DNA from: Fidelibacterota bacterium
Lineage (GTDB): Bacteria; Marinisomatota; Marinisomatia; Marinisomatales; S15-B10
Direction of reading: 5' to 3'
Assembly: GCA_002715465.1 (NCBI GenBank)
Contig: PAYY01000006.1
Location: forward strand, 25,834-89,833
Length of the DNA: 64,000 bases
Shown: one piece after another, positions 9,417-18,046 of the stretch
How the letters are laid out: every line of letters begins with the position of its first letter
Numbering within the stretch: the first letter of the stretch is position 1
Position numbers and translations under genes: made by a program
Notes under the pieces: generated by a model
Databases searched by the model: none
Told to the model about the DNA's origin: nothing
Seen by the model: only the letters and a program-made list of their open reading frames with translations

Positions 9417-10386
9417 AAGATATATTGATTTAGAATATCAGTTTGAAAATTTAAATATACTTATTGTTGGTGATGCAATGCTCGATAGTTACGTTTGGGG
9501 AGAAGTGTCTAGGATATCATCTGAAGCTCCTGTACCTGTTATCAAAATAAATTCTTCTAGTTCTAATCTTGGGGGAGCTACTAATGTAGTTTCTAATATA
9601 CAATCACTTGGAGCAAAAGCCACAATTGCGTCGGTAATTGGTGATGATCTAGAAGGAAAAATTCTTAAGTCACAGTTATTGGAAACTGGTGTGGATATTT
9701 CCATGTTATTAATTGATCCTTCTCGACCTACTACTGTAAAAACAAGAATCCTTGCTCAAAATCAACAGGTCGTTCGCACCGATAGAGAAGATATCAAAAA
9801 TCTTAGTTTGGAGCATAAAACCAGATTAATAGATAAAATTAATAAAAAGATAGATACTTTTGACGGCATAATTTTAGAAAATTATGATAAAGGTTTGTTA
9901 GATAATGAAATAATTTCTGAAATCATTGAATTAAGTAAAAGAACAAATAAAAAAGTTTATGTAGATCCGAAAGAAAAGGATTTTTTTTCTTTCCAAGGAG
10001 TAGAAATGGTTAAGCCAAATGCTTACGAGGTATCTTTAGCAATGGATTCAAATATTAGCGAAAAAAATATTGATAAGATTGGAGTTGAATTACGCAAACG
10101 TCTCGAATGTGAAATTCTTCTGATTACTCTTGGTAAAAGTGGAATGGCACTCTTTGATAATCAAGGATTTAACCCTATTCCAACAAGGGCTCGCAGTGTT
10201 CATGACGTTTCTGGTGCTGGAGATACAGTTATATCGGTTTTTTCCCTTGCACACCTTAGCGGGGCTTCTCCAAAAGAAGCTGCTGAAATTGCTAATTTTG
10301 CGGCTGGAAGAGTATGTGAAGAAGTTGGAGTTGCACCGATTACTAGGCGAATGCTTCGAGAAATTATTGAAGTTTATCAAAACTGA
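9403..10386 (+). CDS. rfaE1: D-glycero-beta-D-manno-heptose-7-phosphate kinase (RfaE1/HldE kinase domain)
   Basis: This 327-residue PfkB-family kinase carries the HldE N-terminal pattern: V-G-D-A-M-L-D-x-Y-V-W-G-x-V-x-R-I-S-x-E-A-P-V-P-V, then G-G-A-T-N-V, and the catalytic G-A-G-D-T near 272-276. It corresponds only to the kinase half; the nucleotidyltransferase half (RfaE2) is absent. In heptose synthesis it makes the 1,7-bisphosphate for ADP-heptose and the LPS core, so the organism probably has LPS-like glycan. RfaE2, GmhA and GmhB should be encoded elsewhere. The start overlaps gpmI by 14 bases. Confidence 0.9.
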   Translation: MISYKRYIDLEYQFENLNILIVGDAMLDSYVWGEVSRISSEAPVPVIKINSSSSNLGGATNVVSNIQSLGAKATIASVIGDDLEGKILKSQLLETGVDISMLLIDPSRPTTVKTRILAQNQQVVRTDREDIKNLSLEHKTRLIDKINKKIDTFDGIILENYDKGLLDNEIISEIIELSKRTNKKVYVDPKEKDFFSFQGVEMVKPNAYEVSLAMDSNISEKNIDKIGVELRKRLECEILLITLGKSGMALFDNQGFNPIPTRARSVHDVSGAGDTVISVFSLAHLSGASPKEAAEIANFAAGRVCEEVGVAPITRRMLREIIEVYQN

Positions 10387-12070
10387 AAAAGTCGATATTT
10401 TTTCCCCCTTTAAGATAGGCTTTTATTTTCTTTTCCCATTTTTACTTAATGGTCAGGTTAATATAAACTATGAACCATGGGATTGGGTTACATATCGATT
10501 TAGCCAGGATGTAGTATCAATTTCAGATGGACCTAACCATATCTATTTTGCATCTTCTGGAGGAATCCTTCAGTATAATATTTTTGGCCATTATTGGGAT
10601 TATCCTATAACAACTTCTCAAGGATTGTCTGATTTTTCTGTTTACGCTATTTATTATGATATGCAGACTAATATTCTGTGGGCATCTACACGATTTGGCC
10701 TTGATTTTTCAACAAGTGGTGGACGGTATTGGAATCATGTTAGTAGAGAAGAACTAGGCTTGAGGCTAAATGAAAATATAATTAGAATAGGTTCAACAGC
10801 TGATGATCTATATTGTGTAACTCGTTCTCAATTTTTGAAAATTGACCGTTTTTCTGGATTCCTAATTTCACCATATGTTGAAGCTCCTGAAGAGAATCAA
10901 ATAAGTTGGGGTAGTTATCAGTTAAAAGGGTCAGATTTTTCAAGAGAACTACTTACTGAATTTACAGCAGTGGGAGGTTGGAATAATGAGTTAGGCTGGC
11001 TTAGTGGACCTTCATTAAACGAAGAAGTTCAGATTTCAACTATTCATACAGATCGTTTCGGTGATATCTGGGTCGGAACAACTGGTGGGCCTGTTTTTAG
11101 AGGAGATCAACAATTAAAACTATTAGAACCCAAGCAGGTTGGACTAGCTCAAACAAAAATTAACTATATTGAAACATGGGCAAGCAACCTATGGATTTCT
11201 GGCCTTAATTCTGACAATGATTTTTCTGGTATTTCACTTTTTGATTTTCAAAAAAGGGAATCTAGATTTTTCCGTCAAGGTATAGAAATTACTATAGGAA
11301 GTGATCAATCATCTTCAATTCTTGAGTTAAATGGTGAATGGTGGTTTGGATCAGAAAATGGAATACAAATTTATAATCCCAAAAAGGATTTATGGTCTCA
11401 TTTGAGAGAGTCCCTTTTTAAGATTGATGGTAATGTTACTCATCTTGAAACAGATAGTTTGTTTGTTTATGTCGGTCATTCAAGAGGTATAGTTAAAATC
11501 AATGCGAATAGATTAAAAGAACCATGGAATATTGAAGCTATTATAGGAAGATGGCCAGTTGATGCATTGGAGTGGGACGGTACTAACCTTTGGATTAGCT
11601 CAGGAAGAAGACTATTCAGATGGATCGCTGATCCAGAATTTATCATACAGTATGGTAGTTCTAGTCAAGATATAGATATGATTGAAGAAAATAAATCACC
11701 ATTAATTTCTAAAATAACATCTATTGTATCTTCAGAAACTAAAGTTTATTTTGCAGATAGATTTGGACTATTAATATATAGTAAGTTAACAGGAGAATGG
11801 ACGAGGTTTAATTCTCAATCAAAACTTATGGGAATTAATGCTCTAGATTTAGATCTAACTATATTGGATAATGGTAAAGATATTATATGGTTAGGAACTT
11901 CAGAGGGAGCATTATTAATATATCCTGAGAATGGTTTCGTAAGATTTTTTAATAAAAAGGATGGTCTACCTGATAACAAAATTAATACGGTAAAAATTAT
12001 AGGAAATTATGTTTGGTTGGGAACTGATGAAGGTCTTTGTCAATTTAAATGGAAAAACTATTTAAGATGA
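10367..12070 (+). CDS. Exported beta-propeller protein of unknown function
   Basis: The protein has about 567 residues. A TTG at 10367 gives a plausible signal peptide (basic start, then a G-F-Y-F-L-F-P-F-L-L core ending near N-G-Q). Earlier in-frame codons lie deep inside rfaE1 and code for unlikely sequence. The mature part has repeated blades ending in W-V-G-T / W-L-G-T followed by G-x-x-x-Y, for example near the C-terminus D-G-L-P-D-N-K-I-N-T-V...W-L-G-T-D-E-G-L. This is the two-component-regulator propeller repeat type, but no kinase or DNA-binding domain follows. It overlaps the next gene (ATGA). Function is unknown, probably periplasmic or surface. Confidence 0.75.
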   Translation: MKFIKTEKVDIFSPFKIGFYFLFPFLLNGQVNINYEPWDWVTYRFSQDVVSISDGPNHIYFASSGGILQYNIFGHYWDYPITTSQGLSDFSVYAIYYDMQTNILWASTRFGLDFSTSGGRYWNHVSREELGLRLNENIIRIGSTADDLYCVTRSQFLKIDRFSGFLISPYVEAPEENQISWGSYQLKGSDFSRELLTEFTAVGGWNNELGWLSGPSLNEEVQISTIHTDRFGDIWVGTTGGPVFRGDQQLKLLEPKQVGLAQTKINYIETWASNLWISGLNSDNDFSGISLFDFQKRESRFFRQGIEITIGSDQSSSILELNGEWWFGSENGIQIYNPKKDLWSHLRESLFKIDGNVTHLETDSLFVYVGHSRGIVKINANRLKEPWNIEAIIGRWPVDALEWDGTNLWISSGRRLFRWIADPEFIIQYGSSSQDIDMIEENKSPLISKITSIVSSETKVYFADRFGLLIYSKLTGEWTRFNSQSKLMGINALDLDLTILDNGKDIIWLGTSEGALLIYPENGFVRFFNKKDGLPDNKINTVKIIGNYVWLGTDEGLCQFKWKNYLR

Positions 12071-13332
12071 AAAAATACGCAATTCTTTTTTTCGCATTTA
12101 TTTTTTTTGTAGCAAATCAATCTTCAGCTCAAAAAAATAAGCGAAATAAAATGGATGTAGGTGCTCCTTTATTTGCAGTTAGTGCTCCTGGGTACCCTAC
12201 TGGAAATCCTGATTCAACACGTTTGGAAGTCTATGTAAGAGTTCCTTACGATGCTATTCAATTTGTAAAAAAGGGAGATTCTTTTGTATCTAATTATGAA
12301 GTAGGCATTACAATCTTAGATGATAAAAATAACCAGTTAAAACAACAAATTAGAACTTTTGAAGCTACTACTTTTGAATTTAATAGTACTGTTTCAAATA
12401 GGGAAGGTGATCTAAGTGTTCAATCTTTTATATTATCTCCTAATAAATATGTTTGTGTCGTTGAAGTAACGGATAAAGACACTAGAAAAACAGGCACTAG
12501 AAAAATAAACATTGACCTGAGGAAAATGGGGAAAAATACTTCCATAAGTGATTTGCTTCTTTTAGATCCAAAAATAAGAGCTAATACACATCCTTATGGT
12601 TTACCAATTATTCCTGCTCGCACAATTGAAAAAGATTCTATTCTTAACGTTTATTATGAACTTAAGGTTCCAATGGGAACCAAGAATTATTATGTTCGTT
12701 TACTTTCAGTTGAAGATAAGATTCTTTTTCAAGATACATTAGAAATTCAAGGAGATAATACCTTAATAAAGAAAATTTTAACGCAAGACATATCGGGGAT
12801 AAGTGCTTCAAGATTCAAATTAGAGATTAGTTTAGATAGTGATATAGGCAGAATAAGTTCAGAAATAATTGTTCGTAATCTGTGGATAGGATTAACAGCT
12901 TTTGTAAACAATATTGACGAGGCTATTAACCAGCTTCGCTACATTGCTTATAGTGATGAGGTAAAAAAACTAGAGAAAAGTAAGCCTGATAAGAAAGAAG
13001 AAAATTTTATGGAATTCTGGTCAAAACGTGATCCTACCCCGGAAACCCAAAAAAATGAACTGATGGATGAATATTATCGTCGAATTCAATATACCAATGA
13101 AAAATTTGGTACTTGGCAGGCTGGTTGGAAAACAGCAATGGGTATGATATTTATTTTATTTGGCCCACCAGATGATATCGAAGTTAATATGTATGCAAGG
13201 GATGGTAGGAATTATCAAAGATGGACTTACTTCAAAATAAATAGATCATTTACATTCGTTGATTATAATGGTTTCGGAGAATATGAGTTTCTTGATCCTT
13301 ATGTTTCGTCCTTAGGTACAAGGGTTAGATAA
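12067..13332 (+). CDS. GWxTD domain-containing exported protein
   Basis: The protein has 421 residues from the ATG at 12067, which overlaps the upstream stop as ATGA. A second ATG 18 bases earlier is possible. The N-terminus M-K-K-Y-A-I-L-F-F...S-S-A-Q is a signal peptide. The C-terminal domain has F-W-S-K-R-D-P-T-P-E-T near 318, E-Y-Y-R-R and I-L-F-G-P-P-D-D-I-E, the hallmark of the GWxTD family. The eponymous motif reads G353-W-K-T-A357, with Ala in place of Asp. The family is common in FCB-group bacteria, and its role is not established. Confidence 0.85.
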   Translation: MKKYAILFFAFIFFVANQSSAQKNKRNKMDVGAPLFAVSAPGYPTGNPDSTRLEVYVRVPYDAIQFVKKGDSFVSNYEVGITILDDKNNQLKQQIRTFEATTFEFNSTVSNREGDLSVQSFILSPNKYVCVVEVTDKDTRKTGTRKINIDLRKMGKNTSISDLLLLDPKIRANTHPYGLPIIPARTIEKDSILNVYYELKVPMGTKNYYVRLLSVEDKILFQDTLEIQGDNTLIKKILTQDISGISASRFKLEISLDSDIGRISSEIIVRNLWIGLTAFVNNIDEAINQLRYIAYSDEVKKLEKSKPDKKEENFMEFWSKRDPTPETQKNELMDEYYRRIQYTNEKFGTWQAGWKTAMGMIFILFGPPDDIEVNMYARDGRNYQRWTYFKINRSFTFVDYNGFGEYEFLDPYVSSLGTRVR

Positions 13333-13362
13333 ATCAAGTGATATAAAATACATTTCATTAAT

Positions 13363-14199
13363 TTGAATAGAATATTTTCACATTCAAGCCTTTCAACTTT
13401 TGAGCTTTGCCCCGCACGTTTCAAATTTATTTATTTAGATAAAATTTCTAATAAACATGAAGGAATTGAATCTTTTGTTGGTCGACGTGTACATGAAACT
13501 CTTCAATTCTTATATCAAGAAGAGAAAGAAGGAAGAGTGCTAAATTTTGATACAATTGAAGATTATTATTTTTCAAGTTGGGAAGCAAATTTTCATGAAG
13601 GAGTTAAGGTAATTAAATCAGGATACAGAATTGATTACTATAAATTCTTGGGAAGGAGCTGTATAAGTAAATATTTTCGTAAGAGTTATATAGAGAGTCT
13701 AAAAAATTCGGTAAAAAAAAGAGAAATTGAATATACTGTCATTTTCAAACTTCATATAGATGATGACTTTGAAATCAAGGGGATTATTGATCGACTCGAT
13801 TATATTTCAGATAAGGATACAGATAGGGTTCATTTAGAAATTCATGATTATAAAACTTCAAGTCGTTTATTGAGCCAGAAGGACGCCAATGAAAAAGATA
13901 GACAATTAGCACTTTATCAAATTGGTCTTCAAAAGAATGGAGAAACAGCATCAAATATAGATCTTGTTTGGCATTTTCTTCAGTTTGGAAAAATAATCAA
14001 GTCAAAGCGAAGTCCAACTCAGCTGGAAAAGCTTACTCAGAAAACACGAAACCTTATTTATAGAATAATGACTTTAGAACAAGAAGGTAAAAAATTTCTT
14101 CCTCTTGAATCATCGCTTTGCAATTGGTGTTTCTATTGGGATGAATGTGAGGCAAAATCACATTATAATCCCGTTGTTAATAGAAAAACAACAACCTAA
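13363..14199 (+). CDS. PD-(D/E)XK nuclease (RecB/Cas4-like) with a four-Cys Fe-S pattern
   Basis: This 278-residue protein has a TTG start. It begins F-S-H-S-S-L-S-T-F-E-L-C16-P, the typical opening of PDDEXK_1 nucleases. The core has G-I-I-D-R-L-D and, about 25 residues later, E-I-x-D-Y-K-T, which supply the catalytic Asp, Glu/Asp and Lys. Three Cys near the end (C253, C256, C262) plus C16 match the split Fe-S cluster arrangement of AddB and Cas4. No cas genes or helicase are adjacent, so a stand-alone DNA repair exonuclease is the best guess. It is followed by an RNase H gene 13 bases later. Confidence 0.85.
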   Translation: MNRIFSHSSLSTFELCPARFKFIYLDKISNKHEGIESFVGRRVHETLQFLYQEEKEGRVLNFDTIEDYYFSSWEANFHEGVKVIKSGYRIDYYKFLGRSCISKYFRKSYIESLKNSVKKREIEYTVIFKLHIDDDFEIKGIIDRLDYISDKDTDRVHLEIHDYKTSSRLLSQKDANEKDRQLALYQIGLQKNGETASNIDLVWHFLQFGKIIKSKRSPTQLEKLTQKTRNLIYRIMTLEQEGKKFLPLESSLCNWCFYWDECEAKSHYNPVVNRKTTT

Positions 14200-14212
14200 T
14201 TTCACTTCCAAT

Positions 14213-14770
14213 ATGATTGACCTTACTATTAGACAAAAGGAACTTCTTCACAGATTGTTTGCTGAGAAAAATATAAATTTATTAATGTCAATAGTTAACG
14301 GGTCTTCTCAGCAGGAATGGATTGAACTTTATAATAATCTATTGGAAAATAAAGAAAATTTTCCGGTGACTATTTTTATTGATGGTGCCTCGGAACTTGA
14401 GAACTCTAATGCTGGAATTGGTGGTATATTTTATAAAGGAGAGGATATGTCATTTGAATTATATTCTTTTTCATGCAATATTGGGGCCGCTACGAATAAT
14501 GAAGCTGAATATAATGCTCTTATTAAGGCTTTGGATATATCAAAAAAATTAAATTATTATAAATTAAATATATACAGTGATAGTGAACTTCTTGTCAAGC
14601 AGGTTAATTTAGAGTATAAAGTAAAAAATGAACGTCTAAAAAAATTACATTCTGAAGTAAGAGATAAATTGTTTGGTTCAAAATGGTTATTGTCTCATAT
14701 ACGCAGAGAAAAAAATCGTAAAGCTGATTTTTTAAGTAAAAAAGGCTTGGAGGAGGGTCGTAAAAAATGA
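14213..14770 (+). CDS. RNase H-fold ribonuclease (RNase HI-like)
   Basis: The protein has 185 residues from the ATG at 14213, just after the nuclease stop. An in-frame ATG at 14105 lies inside that gene and codes for unrelated sequence. Catalytic residues fit RNase HI: D58 (I-D-G-A-S), E99 (N-E-A-E-Y-N-A-L), D123 (Y-S-D-S) and D172 (R-K-A-D). The first 50 residues are extra and helical. It probably cleaves RNA in RNA-DNA hybrids. The pairing with a PD-(D/E)XK nuclease suggests a nucleic-acid maintenance unit. The stop overlaps the next gene by 4 bases. Confidence 0.88.
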   Translation: MIDLTIRQKELLHRLFAEKNINLLMSIVNGSSQQEWIELYNNLLENKENFPVTIFIDGASELENSNAGIGGIFYKGEDMSFELYSFSCNIGAATNNEAEYNALIKALDISKKLNYYKLNIYSDSELLVKQVNLEYKVKNERLKKLHSEVRDKLFGSKWLLSHIRREKNRKADFLSKKGLEEGRKK

Positions 14771-15831
14771 AGGGTTTACTGACAGCAGGTGGGCATGGTA
14801 CTAGATTACGGCCGATTACTCATACAAAAAACAAACATCTTATTCCCATTGCAAATAGACCAATGCTTGCTTATGCTATAGATTATATGTCTGAAGCTGA
14901 TATTACAGATATTGGGATAATTATTAATTCTGGTGATACCGAGATTGAGGATTGCTTTGGCTCAGGGAAAGAGTTTGGAGTAAATCTAACTTATATCGAG
15001 CAAGATTCACCTAGAGGATTAGCTCATGTGGTTAAAATTGCAGAAGAATTTATTAGTCAAGAAAACTTCCTTTTTTATCTCGGTGATAATATTTTAGTAG
15101 GTGGGATCAAAAAATTTGTTAAAGAGTTTACCAATACTGATTCAAATTGTCATTTAGTTCTTAGTAAAGTTCCAGACCCTGAGAGGTTCGGTGTGCCAGA
15201 AATTGAAAAAAAGAAAATCATTTCTATTGAAGAAAAGCCTTCCAAACCAAAAAGCAATTTTGCTGTTACAGGTATTTATCTTTATGATGCATCTGTTTTT
15301 GAAGCTGTAAAGCAAATTAAACCATCAGCTAGAGGTGAATTAGAAATTTCAGATGTACATCAATTACTTATAGATAATGGAAGTTCAATTAGCTTTTCAG
15401 AAATTACAGGGTGGTGGAAAGATACTGGTAAACCATCAGATCTACTTGAAGCAAATAAATTAGTTCTTAATAATATAGATGGGGAAAACTTAGCTGAAGT
15501 TGATGGGCATTCATCTGTTTTGGGTGCTTTTGTAGCAAGTAATGGGAGTACTATAAAAAACAGTCAAATTCATGGGCCAGTTATTATAGGTCAGAATGTA
15601 AAAATAGAAAATTCTTATATAGGACCCCACACTTCCATCTCAGATAATTGCTTAATTATTGGTTCTGAAATTGAATATTCAATAATTATGTCTGGTTCAA
15701 CTATATCTAACGTAGATAGTCGTATTGAAGCTTCTCTATTAGGCAATGATGTAAAACTCAATCAATCTAAAAACCGTCCACGCGCTCATCAAATTATGAT
15801 TGGTGATGAGGGTCGTGTAGATTTTGCTTAA
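14767..15831 (+). CDS. rmlA: Long-form glucose-1-phosphate thymidylyltransferase
   Basis: This 354-residue nucleotidyltransferase has the N-terminal signature L-L-T-A-G-G-H-G-T-R-L-R-P-I-T, a P-R-G-L-A-H substrate segment, F-x-x-Y-L-G-D-N metal site and W-W-K-D-T-G at about 212. The last 110 residues form hexapeptide (left-handed beta-helix) repeats. This is the longer archaeal/actinobacterial type of RmlA-like enzyme, found also in antibiotic sugar clusters. It makes dTDP-glucose, or possibly another NDP-sugar. It may feed the RmlD-like reductase encoded about 29 kb downstream. Confidence 0.85.
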   Translation: MKGLLTAGGHGTRLRPITHTKNKHLIPIANRPMLAYAIDYMSEADITDIGIIINSGDTEIEDCFGSGKEFGVNLTYIEQDSPRGLAHVVKIAEEFISQENFLFYLGDNILVGGIKKFVKEFTNTDSNCHLVLSKVPDPERFGVPEIEKKKIISIEEKPSKPKSNFAVTGIYLYDASVFEAVKQIKPSARGELEISDVHQLLIDNGSSISFSEITGWWKDTGKPSDLLEANKLVLNNIDGENLAEVDGHSSVLGAFVASNGSTIKNSQIHGPVIIGQNVKIENSYIGPHTSISDNCLIIGSEIEYSIIMSGSTISNVDSRIEASLLGNDVKLNQSKNRPRAHQIMIGDEGRVDFA

Positions 15832-15863
15832 ATAATGTTAGAATATTCAGCTACAATGTTGAT

Positions 15864-17144
15864 TTGAAAGTAGCATTTTACACTCTTGGTTGTAAACTTA
15901 ATTTTGCTGAATCTAGCATTATTGGATCTACTCTACAGTCAAAAGGTTTTGAGAGGGTTGATTTTGACCAATTTGCTGATATATATATTATTAATACTTG
16001 TTCCGTAACAGAAAGTGCTGATAAAAAATGTAGAAAAGCTATAAGGAATGCACTAAGTAAATCACCTAATGCCTTTATAGTTGTAACAGGTTGCTATGCT
16101 CAACTTCAACCAAAAGAAATTGCTACAATACCCGGTGTAGATCTTGTTTTAGGTGCTGATAAAAAATTTAACCTAGATGAATATCTTAATGATATTTCTA
16201 AAAGAAAAAATAGCGAAATACATTCCTGTGATATAGAAAGTATTGATTATTTTTTCCCAGCTTTTTCCACCTATGAAAGGACTCGAGCATTTTTGAAGAT
16301 ACAGGATGGATGTGATTATAATTGTTCATATTGTACTATTCCAATGGCTCGTGGAAAAAGTCGAAGCCCAAAGATAAAAAAAACTATCTTTGAATTTGAA
16401 AGTTTAATTAACAAAGGAGCCAGGGAGATTGTACTAACTGGAGTCAATATTGGTGATTTTGGTTCCAATTCAAATGAAACTTTCTTTGACCTTCTTAAAG
16501 AGCTTGACAAAATTGGAGGAGCTCGTATAAGGATTTCATCTTTAGAACCAAATCTTTTGACTGATGAAATAATATATTTTATTTCTGAATCTAATTCTAT
16601 TGTTCCGCACCTTCATTTGCCTCTGCAATCAGGTTCTGATTCTATTCTAAAACGTATGCGAAGGCGTTATTCAAGTGATTATTATTTCTCTAGAATAGAG
16701 AAATTAAATAATCTCATTCCTGATATAAGTATTGGTGTTGATATAATTGTGGGGTTTCCAGAGGAAAGCGATGATGAGTTTAACCAAACTCATACTTTAT
16801 TAAGCAATGCTAAAGTTTCATATTTTCATGTATTTAATTATTCAGAAAGACCAAGTACTGATGCAATTAAATTTAAAAATAAGATAAAACCAAAAATTAG
16901 ACAAAATCGGGGAAAAGAACTTCGTCATCTTTCAGAACTTAAAAAGAAAATTTTTTATGAGTCCTTCATTGGAAAAACAAGGTCAGTATTATTTGAACGT
17001 TCAAGAAAGGGGAATTTAGAAGGATTTTCTGATAATTATATTCGAGTTTCCACACCAGGTTCTAGTGATTTAGTAGGGACGATTCAGAATGTTAGAATGG
17101 AAATGGTAGGATCCGGGTTAGTTTATGGTGTAATTGCTAATTGA
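15864..17144 (+). CDS. mtaB: tRNA t6A37 methylthiotransferase MtaB
   Basis: This 426-residue radical-SAM methylthiotransferase has a TTG start. The N-terminal UPF0004 domain has cluster Cys10 (T-L-G-C-K-L-N), Cys46 (N-T-C-S-V-T) and Cys77 (T-G-C-Y-A-Q). The radical-SAM triad is C150-x3-C154-x2-C157, and a C-terminal TRAM-like segment follows. The F-Y-T-L-G-C-K-L-N-F-A-E-S opening is characteristic of MtaB rather than MiaB or RimO. It converts t6A37 to ms2t6A37 in tRNA. Confidence 0.94.
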   Translation: MKVAFYTLGCKLNFAESSIIGSTLQSKGFERVDFDQFADIYIINTCSVTESADKKCRKAIRNALSKSPNAFIVVTGCYAQLQPKEIATIPGVDLVLGADKKFNLDEYLNDISKRKNSEIHSCDIESIDYFFPAFSTYERTRAFLKIQDGCDYNCSYCTIPMARGKSRSPKIKKTIFEFESLINKGAREIVLTGVNIGDFGSNSNETFFDLLKELDKIGGARIRISSLEPNLLTDEIIYFISESNSIVPHLHLPLQSGSDSILKRMRRRYSSDYYFSRIEKLNNLIPDISIGVDIIVGFPEESDDEFNQTHTLLSNAKVSYFHVFNYSERPSTDAIKFKNKIKPKIRQNRGKELRHLSELKKKIFYESFIGKTRSVLFERSRKGNLEGFSDNYIRVSTPGSSDLVGTIQNVRMEMVGSGLVYGVIAN

Positions 17145-17286
17145 GAATTATATTATTAATACTAGGTTATCCTTTATTTTTAATAAGTATATTCTTTTAT
17201 TATGATGATTTATAAACATAATTATGCATAGTCATTTAATAAGAGACTTTACTTCTAGAAAAGAACAAATAACTTAAGTTCCCAAA

Positions 17287-18045
17287 ATGCAATTTATTGA
17301 AATGTTAAAAAAATATACATTTGTGACACTTTTTTCCTTTTTAACTCTGCTTATTGGACAAGACGCTGAAGCTTTTTTTTCTGAAGTTTCTTTGAAAAAA
17401 GGAAAAGATGACCTTATTTATTTAACTTTGAAAAGTAAAGAACAAATTGCTGGATTACAGTTTGAATTATCTTTTGACTCAAAAGTTTTTGAAATTGGAG
17501 ATCCTATTCTTTCAACTAAGAATAATGACTTCTCAATTAAATCAAATAAAGATTCCTCTAGTATAAAAGTAATGGCATTTTCTATGGAGGGCAAAACTTT
17601 TGATGTAAATGATCCTATTTTGATGATTCCTTTGAGTTCTAAAGGGGATTATAAAGGTGAATTTTCTATCGATGTTAAGGACTTTATTTTATCTAAACCT
17701 AATGGAAATAAAATTAGCCTACGAGTATCAGCTGGACAGATTTATGTTGTACCATCTATCCCATCTAAATTTACTTTAAACCAAAATTATCCTAACCCAT
17801 TTAATGATAAGACAATAATTAAATTTGATTTACCTGAATCAGCTTTAGTGGATTTAATCATATATGATATAAATGGAAAACGGATAAAATCTATTGATGA
17901 AAAAACTGTCCTTGAAGCTGGTTTTCATTCTAAATCTTGGGATGGTTTAGATGATAATGGAATTAAAGTTCCTTCTGGAGAATATGTTTGTTCATTAAAA
18001 GTTGGTGTTAACTTTCATGCTATGAAAATGGTTTTGTTAAGATAA
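17287..18045 (+). CDS. Exported protein with cohesin-like domain and NYPNPFN sorting domain
   Basis: This 252-residue protein has a hydrophobic N-terminus (about residues 10-30) as signal peptide. A cohesin-like beta domain follows (A-G-L-Q-F-E-L-S-F-D-S-K-V-F-E near 55-70). The last 85 residues form a FlgD-like/type-A sorting domain beginning N-Q-N-Y-P-N-P-F-N, with W-D-G-x-D-D-N-G and ending M-K-M-V-L-L-R. This C-terminal domain directs export or surface attachment in FCB bacteria. It precedes trkA by 1 base, which may be operon packing rather than shared function. Confidence 0.85.
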   Translation: MQFIEMLKKYTFVTLFSFLTLLIGQDAEAFFSEVSLKKGKDDLIYLTLKSKEQIAGLQFELSFDSKVFEIGDPILSTKNNDFSIKSNKDSSSIKVMAFSMEGKTFDVNDPILMIPLSSKGDYKGEFSIDVKDFILSKPNGNKISLRVSAGQIYVVPSIPSKFTLNQNYPNPFNDKTIIKFDLPESALVDLIIYDINGKRIKSIDEKTVLEAGFHSKSWDGLDDNGIKVPSGEYVCSLKVGVNFHAMKMVLLR

Positions 18046-18046
18046 T

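Noticed and set aside
10130..10366. Extension of the propeller gene upstream into rfaE1
   Set aside because: The extra 79 codons overlap the conserved end of rfaE1 in another frame, resemble nothing and precede the signal peptide.
14105..14212. Extension of the RNase H gene upstream into the nuclease gene
   Set aside because: These 36 codons overlap the Cys-rich end of the nuclease. The ATG at 14213 lies just after the nuclease stop and keeps all catalytic motifs.
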